From a virus, in IMG/VR virus record IMGVR_UViG_3300034272_000638, positions 1-27,973 of that record: a stretch of DNA of 27,973 nt. One strand, given 5' to 3'. Position numbers and translations under genes: made by a program. Below are positions 7,890-15,199 of the stretch, piece after piece (the first letter of the stretch is position 1; the number at the start of each line of letters is the position of its first letter). The notes under the pieces are model-generated. The model did not search any database. It was given only the letters and a program-made list of their open reading frames with translations, and was not told the origin of the DNA.

Positions 7890-8353
7890 TGGCTACTATT
7901 GCTCGTGTTGGCGTATTCGCCTTTGGCGGTGGTAAAACACTTCCTATTAAACCTATTGTTGCTGCAACCTATGAACGTACTGTTACGACTGGTGTAGTTA
8001 CTGTAACTCTTACTAATCATGGGTACAAAAAAGGGGACCAAGTCTTCTTCCGTGCTACGGCTGGTACTACCCCTCCTATCTTAGGATTGTACACCATTAC
8101 TTCTGCTACGGCTAACACCTTCACCTTTGTTGATGCTGTAACTGTTACGGCTATTGCTGCTTCTACTGCCTGCTTACTTGGTGGTGGTGGTTATGGTGGA
8201 CCTGGTTTAGAATTACTTGGTATCTTTGAAGATGCTACGCAAGCTGCTGCTGCTATCACAGCTCTTAAAGCTGGCACATTGGCTGGTCAAGGTTCTGTTG
8301 TGAACTTTGAGAATGGTATATTCTTAACAATTCCAGTAACTGAAGATTATTAA
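7889..8353 (+). CDS. small beta-rich protein, probable virion decoration or minor structural protein
   Basis: 154 residues, Thr/Val/Gly/Ala-rich, no membrane segment. Residues about 25-90 form a small beta domain with the pattern NHGYKKGDQVFF...GLYTITSATANTFTF. The same pattern (AHG...GIYTITAVTTNTFTF) occurs inside tail tube protein B of this genome, and I know such domains from phage structural proteins. A Gly-rich GGGGYGGPG hinge follows, then a C-terminal alpha/beta part. Codon use (ACG, CGT, TTC, AAC) resembles the capsid gene, suggesting high expression. The ATG overlaps the hydrolase stop (TAATG) and AAAGGA lies upstream. A head or tail decoration role is inferred. Confidence 0.75.
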   Translation: MATIARVGVFAFGGGKTLPIKPIVAATYERTVTTGVVTVTLTNHGYKKGDQVFFRATAGTTPPILGLYTITSATANTFTFVDAVTVTAIAASTACLLGGGGYGGPGLELLGIFEDATQAAAAITALKAGTLAGQGSVVNFENGIFLTIPVTEDY

Positions 8354-8364
8354 TTGATTTTAAC

Positions 8365-8396
8365 CTCCTATACCATTTCTCCTTGTGGTATGGGAG
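8365..8396 (+). promoter_or_regulatory. 11-bp hairpin after the decoration-like gene
   Basis: CTCCTATACCA (8365-8375) pairs with TGGTATGGGAG (8386-8396) with a single G-U pair and a 10-nt loop. It starts 12 nt after the stop codon. Only TATAAA follows, no T-run, so 3'-end stabilisation or processing is likelier than intrinsic termination. Confidence 0.55.
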
Positions 8397-8415
8397 TATA
8401 AAGTTAATTACAGTG

Positions 8416-8469
8416 GTGGGTTCGGACTTATTTGGGTAATCCAGGTGAGTTGACTGCGACCCACTTTTT
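8416..8469 (+). terminator. candidate Rho-independent terminator with a two-tier stem
   Basis: The outer stem GTGGGT (8416-8421) pairs with ACCCAC (8459-8464). It encloses a second helix CTTATTTGG (8427-8435) with CCAGGTGAG (8441-8449), which uses three G-U pairs, and is followed directly by five T (8465-8469). The long stem makes it less certain than the post-capsid terminator. Confidence 0.5.
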
Positions 8470-8506
8470 AAGTGCATCTACCTATGGTAGAAAGTATTCG
8501 GATAAT

Positions 8507-8528
8507 ACCTCCTATTCATATAGGAGGT
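8507..8528 (+). promoter_or_regulatory. perfect 9-bp hairpin
   Basis: ACCTCCTAT (8507-8515) and ATAGGAGGT (8520-8528) around TCAT, extendable by a U-G and an A-U pair. The 3' arm contains AGGAGG, but no start codon follows at a usable distance, so it is not a hidden ribosome-binding site for any visible gene. No T-run follows. Confidence 0.55.
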
Positions 8529-8548
8529 GTAGTCTGTTAATTACAAAA

Positions 8549-8660
8549 CGTAATAAAAACAACACCTGTATGCCTCCAAATAATAATTTGGTCACTCTAC
8601 TACCTAAAAGTAATTTAGACACCGTACAGACTGTAATACATTACACACAGTGAACATATA
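8549..8660 (-). repeat. dispersed intergenic element, copy 1
   Basis: Read on the minus strand this 112-nt stretch aligns with copies 2 and 3. Shared blocks in order are TTTTAGGTA, TAGAGTGACC (TAAGTGTCC in the others), a CCAAAT...ATTTGG hairpin (8576-8591), GGCATACAG and TTATTACG. On the + strand its right end is AGTGAACATATA (8649-8660), 13 nt before the tail tube A start, repeated exactly at 27918-27929. It encodes nothing. Confidence 0.65.
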
Positions 8661-8667
8661 GAAAGGG
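8648..8667 (+). promoter_or_regulatory. candidate phage-type promoter before tail tube A
   Basis: CAGTGAACATATAGAAAGGG resembles the end of T7/SP6-type single-subunit RNA polymerase promoters (SP6: ACTATAGAAG), with initiation at the G of TATAG. AGTGAACATATA recurs at 27918-27929, and a variant, AGAGAACAT, at 25512-25520, each at the end of a copy or possible copy of the dispersed element. No phage RNA polymerase gene is in the window, so this is only a candidate. AAAGGG also serves as the ribosome-binding site. Confidence 0.35.
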
Positions 8668-8673
8668 TTAATC

Positions 8674-9276
8674 ATGTCTGCTGAATTAGATATTATTAAC
8701 AGGGTATTAACCCTCTTTTACCGAGAAACATTAACAACACTGGATTCGATTAGTTCTGAGATTAATCAGTATAAAAATGTCTTACAGACACAACATAGAC
8801 AACATCAATCCATGGCTAATATGTACACTAATCAATCCTTACTGCAAGTGCAAAAAGATGAGACGACAGGTAAGTTCTTATTACCGTCGGATGTTATTGA
8901 GTGTCTTACTCAAGGATTCACAGTAATTAGTAATGAGTTGAGGGAAGTAACACCTATTCCTCAAATAGCTAAAGAACATGGTGCATCTGTAATTCCATGG
9001 GCTACTGACTTCTTCAAACCTTTTAAACTAACTTCCTTATATCCTACTATCACAGTAGTGGTAAGGAGGATTACTCCTTTAGATGATACATCCCACAACT
9101 ATCGAGATATGATAGCTGCTGCTACAGCATTGGAGTGTTATGACATCAGTGGTGACTTATCGAGAAAAGATATATATGAACGAAAATATGCTCAAGCACT
9201 TCAACGAGTACAGTCAGATGAGTTTCGATATAAGAAACTCAACTTACAAGCGTTGAAGAGTTATGGGAGGGTATAA
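8674..9276 (+). CDS. tail tubular protein A, T7 gp11-like (gatekeeper)
   Basis: Forms the ring joining the portal to the tail nozzle. 200 residues (T7 gp11 is 196). The start EL-DIINRVLTLF resembles the INRVLxxIGE opening of this family. Further on are QVQKDETTGKFLLPSDVIEC, matching the usual 'G-x-LP-x-D' segment before the central beta region, and a helical C-terminus with regular QxxExRYKKLN spacing. It starts a new run of tail genes after the structured gap, with AAAGGG before the ATG, and its TAA overlaps the tail tube B start as TAATG. Confidence 0.85.
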   Translation: MSAELDIINRVLTLFYRETLTTLDSISSEINQYKNVLQTQHRQHQSMANMYTNQSLLQVQKDETTGKFLLPSDVIECLTQGFTVISNELREVTPIPQIAKEHGASVIPWATDFFKPFKLTSLYPTITVVVRRITPLDDTSHNYRDMIAAATALECYDISGDLSRKDIYERKYAQALQRVQSDEFRYKKLNLQALKSYGRV

Positions 9277-11834
9277 TGGCTAAAGCTAGAGCTTCCGCAG
9301 TTACTCAATTTGAATCCTTATCATTCCTTCAAGGAATTAGTCAACAAGCTGCTCCTATTGCTGCACCACTTACCGTGGCAGATAGTAGGAACTTCTTATT
9401 CGACCCTATTGAAGGGGTATATCGTAAACCACCTATGAAGAGATTATACTCTGTGGTTAATGATAATATACCTCGTTATACTTTTATCTCTCCTTTCACT
9501 GGTAACTTAACATTGTTGAAATTAGGTAATCCTATTACCATGTTAGACTTAGTTACTGGTAATCCTATAACAGTAACCCAAGCTGCCTCCACCAATAGTT
9601 ATATTGCAGGTGGTGTAAGTTTCACAGTGGTAGGTGATTATATCACTATGTTCAATAAAAATAAGAATGTAGTTGTTAATTCATTAAACCAAACCACTAC
9701 AACTAAAGCTGTCATCTTCTGTAGGGGTAGTTTTGTTGCCTCCACCACCTATGAGATATATAAAACATTCAAGGGTACAAGGACTACTATTGCTTCTTAT
9801 CATACTGGGTCATTAACCCCCGATACTATTGCTACTGATTTAACAGCAGATATTGTTTCTGCTGAACCTACATGGGGAGCTGTTAGGAGTGGGTCTACTA
9901 TTATGTGTGACCCTAACCCTGGTAAGACACCATCCAGCTATGTGATTACTGGTACACAATGTACAATTACACAACCTGCCCATGGTAGGACTGTATCCTC
10001 TACTGTAGATGTAGACTTCACTACTGGTTCTAACTATACTAAAGGTATTAATGGTATCTATACTATTACTGCTGTGACTACTAATACCTTCACCTTCACC
10101 CATACTGCTGCTGAGACTTCAGGGGAATGCTTATGTGATTATACTAAGCTCTCTGTATCAGATAAAGCTGCTGGGGATGTCATCAGGATTTGTCAACGGT
10201 CAGTGGAGACAATCTCCCAATTACCTGTAGATAACTTTGATGGTTTTGAAATCTTAGTATCAGGCAGTGCTAACAATGATGATAGATACTATGTTAAGTT
10301 TAAAACTACATCAGGTAATGTAAGTGGTGTGGGGACTTATGAAGAGTCTTCTAAACCTGAAGATAGGTTTACATTTGATGCCACTACCATCCCTCACGGA
10401 TTGAAGTATAACAATGATGGGTCTGTTAATATCATTCCTTTACCATTAGATACTAGACGTTATGGAGATAAAGATTCCAACCCTCACCCATCTTTTGTCG
10501 GTACATCCATTAAGGATATGCAGTTACATAAGGGGAGATTAGGTATTCTTACCAATAGAGGTGTAGACTTATCTGATTCAGGTGATGTATTCACCTACTA
10601 CAGAGATACAACTAAAGTCCTTAAAGACTCTGCTGTTATCTCTCTATTAATTGGATTACAATCCTTAGATGAGAAAGCATTATACCTATCCTCCTTCCAA
10701 GGGGAATTGTTAATCTACACCACCCAAGCTATCTTTGCCTTATTCACTAACCAAGAAGATTTGACAGCTTCTACTGCTACTATTAACAAACAGTCTAATG
10801 TAGCTATTAAAGATGATGTTAGACCTGTAGGTATCTCCACCTCCTCTATTGCTATTACCCCTGGTCAAGCAGGATTGAAGGTTATGGAGACATTTAGGCA
10901 AGAGGTAGGGTTATACGTTACCAACTCCTTATCTGATAAAGTACCTTATATTATCTCCCCTGATTGCTTTAAGTTAGCAGCCTCCCATAGATTATCTATG
11001 GTATGGGTGGCTAATGGTGATAACCTAATTAGTTATCAATACTTAGTATCAGGTCAAGAGAGAACTCAGCAAGCATTTGGTTTACATAGTCATCCTTATG
11101 ATACCCTCACTGATATGATACTCCTAGATGGAGAAGGATTATTGGTGACAGGTGGTATTATTGGGGATACTTATTGTATCCATCAAATGAGTTTGAATGT
11201 GAATGATGTATTATCTACACAACTCCCATACCAAATCCATATTGATGACCAAGTCGTCTGCAATCAGAATCCTGTTACTACTCCACACCCATTGTATAGT
11301 TATAATACCACTAGGGTTGATAGAAGCAGCATCCTGACAGATGATTACCTATCAACTCCTTATGAAGCTGTGGGATATAACACCACTGATGGAGTCTGTG
11401 TATCTGTTACTCCTTATATCACCACTAACTATATCTACATTCCTACGGAGTGTAATGAAGTAGTTTTTGGTAGGGATAGTTATAGTTATCTTAAACTACA
11501 TACTATCTATATGGATAATCAAGGTGTTAAGAACTTACAACCTATGCAAATACATAGGATGGCAATCAATACTATTGATACTGGTGGTATTCAACTTAAA
11601 AAGACAAACAATGTAACTCAAGCTGTCTTTACAGAGAACAAACTAGCTTCTAATATCAACACTCCTTTATCCTATTTAAATAAACTACAAAGAGCTACTA
11701 AGCAATTTGTATTTGAAAGAATTGGGATAAACACTAATGTAGATGTTGAAATTGGTTCTGTCAAGTGGTTCCCTATTACAGTAGGTAAAGTTACATATCA
11801 AGGAGAAAGTCATGGTACGGTCTTTGGAATATAA
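9276..11834 (+). CDS. tail tubular protein B, T7 gp12-like (nozzle)
   Basis: Hexameric tail nozzle that closes the channel before ejection. 852 residues (T7 gp12 is 794). The N-terminus, ESLSFLQGISQQAAPIAAPLTVADSRNFLFDPIEGVYRKP (9309-9440 region), is typical: a 'GG(I/V)SQQP' type opening followed by the 'N...(D/S)P..G(L/V)..RP' segment. Beta strands dominate. Residues about 220-288 hold a small domain (AHG...GIYTITAVTTNTFTF) shared with the protein at 7889-8353. The start overlaps tail tube A by one base and the end overlaps the next gene by 23 nt, so three tail genes are coupled. Confidence 0.9.
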   Translation: MAKARASAVTQFESLSFLQGISQQAAPIAAPLTVADSRNFLFDPIEGVYRKPPMKRLYSVVNDNIPRYTFISPFTGNLTLLKLGNPITMLDLVTGNPITVTQAASTNSYIAGGVSFTVVGDYITMFNKNKNVVVNSLNQTTTTKAVIFCRGSFVASTTYEIYKTFKGTRTTIASYHTGSLTPDTIATDLTADIVSAEPTWGAVRSGSTIMCDPNPGKTPSSYVITGTQCTITQPAHGRTVSSTVDVDFTTGSNYTKGINGIYTITAVTTNTFTFTHTAAETSGECLCDYTKLSVSDKAAGDVIRICQRSVETISQLPVDNFDGFEILVSGSANNDDRYYVKFKTTSGNVSGVGTYEESSKPEDRFTFDATTIPHGLKYNNDGSVNIIPLPLDTRRYGDKDSNPHPSFVGTSIKDMQLHKGRLGILTNRGVDLSDSGDVFTYYRDTTKVLKDSAVISLLIGLQSLDEKALYLSSFQGELLIYTTQAIFALFTNQEDLTASTATINKQSNVAIKDDVRPVGISTSSIAITPGQAGLKVMETFRQEVGLYVTNSLSDKVPYIISPDCFKLAASHRLSMVWVANGDNLISYQYLVSGQERTQQAFGLHSHPYDTLTDMILLDGEGLLVTGGIIGDTYCIHQMSLNVNDVLSTQLPYQIHIDDQVVCNQNPVTTPHPLYSYNTTRVDRSSILTDDYLSTPYEAVGYNTTDGVCVSVTPYITTNYIYIPTECNEVVFGRDSYSYLKLHTIYMDNQGVKNLQPMQIHRMAINTIDTGGIQLKKTNNVTQAVFTENKLASNINTPLSYLNKLQRATKQFVFERIGINTNVDVEIGSVKWFPITVGKVTYQGESHGTVFGI

Positions 11835-12270
11835 GAATACCACGATAGAAGAAATGCAAGATTTAGATATTACATCTGATGATATGAAAATTGGGGGTGT
11901 CCTAGATAGGGAGACCTCCATTTCCACCTTCACCCTAATGTTACTATCCAATAATAGATTTGCTAGGACTCTCTATCATTGTGGTCAACCACTGTGTGTG
12001 GTTATGTATGTTGATGGTGTTGGAAGTATCTATAAGCTGAGACAATCCAACCCTGTAACATTAGTTAAGAATATAGATTCAGTGGTGATGACAGTAATGA
12101 AGTTACTATTGAAATATAAAGTAAAACATATTGAAATTGAATACAGCAATAAGAACAAGTTTACTCAGAAGGCTATGAGTTACATGGATGTTCTAGCTGT
12201 TAAGAATGGGTTCAGAACCTATTATAAACAAAATAAAAATACAATAGAATATAAGTTGGAGAGGGATTAA
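11812..12270 (+). CDS. T7 gp13-like protein (tail/internal virion assembly), function by position
   Basis: 152 residues (T7 gp13 is 138) in the gp13 slot between nozzle and gp14-like genes. In T7, gp13 is needed for virion assembly but is not a core ejection protein. The sequence has an alpha/beta look with a GQPLCVVMYVDGVGSIYKL strand pair and a C-terminal Lys-rich helix (HIEIEYSNKNKFTQKAMSYMDVLAVKNGF), which recalls GNAT-acetyltransferase-like folds reported for proteins in this slot; no acetyl-CoA loop is obvious. The ATG lies inside tail tube B behind AAGGAG. Position gives most of the confidence. Confidence 0.7.
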   Translation: MVRSLEYKNTTIEEMQDLDITSDDMKIGGVLDRETSISTFTLMLLSNNRFARTLYHCGQPLCVVMYVDGVGSIYKLRQSNPVTLVKNIDSVVMTVMKLLLKYKVKHIEIEYSNKNKFTQKAMSYMDVLAVKNGFRTYYKQNKNTIEYKLERD

Positions 12271-12275
12271 GGCTA

Positions 12276-12944
12276 ATGATGATGATTGAACCCATCACAA
12301 TGAGCATTATTGGTGCTATTGTTAGTGCGTTAATCGCTGCTGCTGGCTCCACTGCTGCTGCTGTCTCTGCCAGTCAAGCAGCTAACGCACAAGCAGCCAA
12401 CCAACAACGTAACCAAGCTTCTGTTGTTGACCAATATAGAAGGTCTGTTGTTGAAGCAACTAAACGTAAAGCACAAGAAGATGCTAAGTTTGCTGAACAA
12501 AGAGATGCCGAACAAAGAAATAAAATGCAAGCATTAGGTATATTAGAGAATAGAGCTGGTGCTAGTGGTCAAATAGGTAATTCTGTTGATGCCTCATTAG
12601 GGGATTTATATGCTTCTATAGCAAGACAAGAGAACATTGGTAATTACAATGAAAAGATTTTACAACAGAATACTGAAGGTGAGTTTAGGGAATTAGGTAA
12701 TAGCTTTACCTCTACCTTCAACTCTGCTGGTTCTGTATTACAGAAACCTTCTTTCTTAGGTCAAGCTTTAGAAGTAGGTGGAGCCACTATTCAAGGTGGT
12801 CTAGCTGGCTACCAATTAGGTAGTGGTATCGATAGTGCTAACGCTGCTCGTAAAGCTACTGAAGCTAATAATGCTTATCTAGTTAATCAAGGATTAGGTA
12901 AAAGCCTAAATACATTTAAAGGTATGTACAATAATAGACCGTAA
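12276..12944 (+). CDS. internal virion protein B, T7 gp14-like
   Basis: Ejection protein; in T7, gp14 leaves the head first and forms a channel in the outer membrane. 222 residues (T7 gp14 is 196). Residues about 5-32 are a hydrophobic Ala/Ile-rich helix, followed by a long Ala/Gln/Glu/Arg-rich helical segment and a Gly-rich hydrophobic part (GQALEVGGATIQGGLAGYQLG). Both the layout and the position right before gp15- and gp16-like genes fit. The start has three in-frame ATGs (12276, 12279, 12282) behind a weak TAAGG; the first is used here. Confidence 0.82.
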   Translation: MMMIEPITMSIIGAIVSALIAAAGSTAAAVSASQAANAQAANQQRNQASVVDQYRRSVVEATKRKAQEDAKFAEQRDAEQRNKMQALGILENRAGASGQIGNSVDASLGDLYASIARQENIGNYNEKILQQNTEGEFRELGNSFTSTFNSAGSVLQKPSFLGQALEVGGATIQGGLAGYQLGSGIDSANAARKATEANNAYLVNQGLGKSLNTFKGMYNNRP

Positions 12945-12956
12945 AGGAGGTTACAA

Positions 12957-15185
12957 ATGGTAGATAGAAATCCATTGGGTCAATCACAAGACCCCCAACG
13001 ATTAGTCTCTAATGTGACTCCTGTGGCTATTACCCCTGCTCAATATGGAGTAGATACTTCATTAGCAACAGGTATGGCTAAAGCTAGTCAATTCTTATTG
13101 CAAGCTGCGAATGTTGGTACTCAGATTGCTAACAATAAACAAAGAGAATATGAAGCATTATTGAAAGACCAGGGGACTGCTATCGCTATAGCACAAAGAG
13201 ATGTTATTGCTCCTGAATTAGGGAATACCATTACTGGTTTAGATGATGTAAGTAAACAGAAACAAGAATTAGAGAATAGACTTAATAAGGATGCTAACCT
13301 TCCTGCTTCTGAGATTAAACCTTGGGACCAACAAGAAAGTATTCAGAAGTCTAAAGATAAAGAATCTTTATCTCAAGTTAATACTCAAATAGAGAATCTA
13401 ACAACTAGAGAATCACAATTAAAAGCAGCAGCTACTTATATTCCTAAAGGAAATGTAGCAGCTAAAGCTTACTTTGAAACTAAAGTAACTGGTGATTTAG
13501 GAGCAGCTACTTTACAATTAAAGACAGCTATTGCCTCTAACCCCACACTCACCCCTGAACAAATAGATAGGCTCGGTCAGGGTATTAGGAGTCAATACAC
13601 TAAAGCTTATTTGCAAGCTGGTAGTTCAGAATCTGCTGAGACCTTCACTAAAGGTTTTGACTCTGTATTCAATAATATCATTCAAGACAAATATGTAGAT
13701 AGTATTAACTTAGTTCAATCTATGGCTACTACTGCTGCTATGGAGCAGGGGTTGCAAGTCTTAGGTAATAATACTAATACCACTACCCCTAAAATAATCA
13801 CACCTATCTCAACTCCTGGCTTACAGAAACAAACTGTAACTGCTGCACCTCCTGTGGATGGTAGTGCTAAATTAACAGGTAAGTTTGGTGATAATCGTGG
13901 AGACCACAATCATAAAGGTATTGACCTAGCTATTAAAGCTGGTAGTCCTGTAAAGGTTGCAGTTAGTGGGACAGTCACTAAAGTAGGTTATGACCCTGGT
14001 TATGGTAACTTTGTATTTATTAAGAATGTAGATGGTAAAGAAACTAGATATGCCCACTTAGAATCTTCTAATGTCCAGCCAGGACAGAAGTTAGGTAAGG
14101 GTGTAGTGTTAGGTAAGGTAGGTAGTACTGGTAGAAGCACTGGTCCCCACCTCCACTTTGAAGTTAGAGATGGTAGGGGTGTAGCAATAGACCCTATTAA
14201 CTATATCAATAACCTCAACATACCTCCTGCCTCTAAGACTACGGCTATGGTAGCTACAGGTATGGCAGCAGTGGAGAAGGCTAAATATGCTACACCGAGT
14301 GTTCAACAAAATCTTCGTAACACTTACTTTGTAGATAGTATCTCTCAGATATTCAAACTGAATGGTGCTGAAAAAGGAAGTAAACCTGCCACTGACTTGA
14401 TTGATAATGGGTTTAAACAACTCATTGATAGTGGTGTAACTTCTGATAGAGCTTCAGATATTCTTCAACAGTTTATTAAAGCTGCTAAAGAAAAGGTAGC
14501 TAAAGATGGCACTGATTTACCAGCTCAACTAGCTTTAAGACAACTACAAAGTTATAAGAATGATAATGCTATAACTAAGTTCTCTACTTATGAGATTGCT
14601 AAAGCTAATCGTGAAGTCCAACTTAGAGATATTAATACTGCTCAGAATAATGCTAAAGATGCTCAATGGTTTAATGAGTATAAAACAAGAGTAGCTAATG
14701 GTGAAGACCCTGGTACTGCTGCTGCTATGACATCACAGATGTTTGGTAATCCAAGTAAGAATGTTGATAAATGGGTTACTCTCCACAACACTGCTAACAA
14801 TCAAGCTATTGTACGTCAAAACCAACAAGAAGGCATTGCTAGACAAGAGAAGAATAGACAAGAATCTCAGCAAAGAGCTGATGAGAAGGCTAAGAGAACT
14901 ATTGTTGTCCAGTCATTAAAAGGATTGAAGACTACAGACGTAACCAATGTAGTTGGTGAAATAACTAACTCCACCTCCGCTATATTAGGTAGAGTTGAAG
15001 AGCTTGCTCAATCAGAAGCACTTGCTAATGGTACAGATAGAGCAACCTCTATTAAGAAGGCTGCACAACAGTTAGGTATTATATCCCCTAAATCTAAAGC
15101 ACAATCTCCTACTACCAACAGTGGAGGTTCTAATAAAGCTTCTACAGTTAAAAAAAGTAATTCGCAACTAGCCACTGGCTTGTAA
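12957..15185 (+). CDS. internal virion protein C, T7 gp15-like, with an M23 peptidase domain
   Basis: Ejected core protein forming the periplasmic part of the DNA channel. 742 residues (T7 gp15 is 747). Unlike T7 gp15 it carries a LytM/M23 metallo-endopeptidase domain at about residues 305-415: HKGID (His319, Asp323), YAHLE (His367) and GPHLHFE (His398, His400), a complete zinc and catalytic set. This should cut peptidoglycan cross-links during ejection, the job done in T7 by the transglycosylase at the start of gp16. Flanking parts are helical; a Gln/Arg/Glu-rich coiled region lies at about 615-650. AAAGGAGG before the ATG is the strongest ribosome-binding site in the window. Confidence 0.88.
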   Translation: MVDRNPLGQSQDPQRLVSNVTPVAITPAQYGVDTSLATGMAKASQFLLQAANVGTQIANNKQREYEALLKDQGTAIAIAQRDVIAPELGNTITGLDDVSKQKQELENRLNKDANLPASEIKPWDQQESIQKSKDKESLSQVNTQIENLTTRESQLKAAATYIPKGNVAAKAYFETKVTGDLGAATLQLKTAIASNPTLTPEQIDRLGQGIRSQYTKAYLQAGSSESAETFTKGFDSVFNNIIQDKYVDSINLVQSMATTAAMEQGLQVLGNNTNTTTPKIITPISTPGLQKQTVTAAPPVDGSAKLTGKFGDNRGDHNHKGIDLAIKAGSPVKVAVSGTVTKVGYDPGYGNFVFIKNVDGKETRYAHLESSNVQPGQKLGKGVVLGKVGSTGRSTGPHLHFEVRDGRGVAIDPINYINNLNIPPASKTTAMVATGMAAVEKAKYATPSVQQNLRNTYFVDSISQIFKLNGAEKGSKPATDLIDNGFKQLIDSGVTSDRASDILQQFIKAAKEKVAKDGTDLPAQLALRQLQSYKNDNAITKFSTYEIAKANREVQLRDINTAQNNAKDAQWFNEYKTRVANGEDPGTAAAMTSQMFGNPSKNVDKWVTLHNTANNQAIVRQNQQEGIARQEKNRQESQQRADEKAKRTIVVQSLKGLKTTDVTNVVGEITNSTSAILGRVEELAQSEALANGTDRATSIKKAAQQLGIISPKSKAQSPTTNSGGSNKASTVKKSNSQLATGL

Positions 15186-15199
15186 GAAGGAGATACACA

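Larger units (their letters stand above)
8354..8673 (+). other. structured non-coding gap before tail tube A
   Basis: 320 nt without a credible gene, in a genome that otherwise has almost no gaps. It holds a series of hairpins: 8365-8396 (11 bp with one G-U), 8416-8464 (terminator-like), 8477-8491 (TCTACC/GGTAGA, 3-nt loop), 8507-8528 (9 bp perfect, TCAT loop), 8576-8591 and 8604-8618. The repeat element copy 1 occupies the second half, ending in a promoter-like sequence next to the ATG. One 73-residue frame in it has no ribosome-binding site and runs through the hairpins. This looks like a transcription-unit junction or a structured RNA. Confidence 0.7.

Noticed and set aside
8507-8528. AGGAGG in a hairpin as a hidden ribosome-binding site
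   Set aside because: No ATG, GTG or TTG follows at a usable distance with a meaningful frame.
8432-8653. 73-codon open frame in the gap before tail tube A
   Set aside because: No ribosome-binding site, atypical composition, and it runs through several hairpins and the repeat element.
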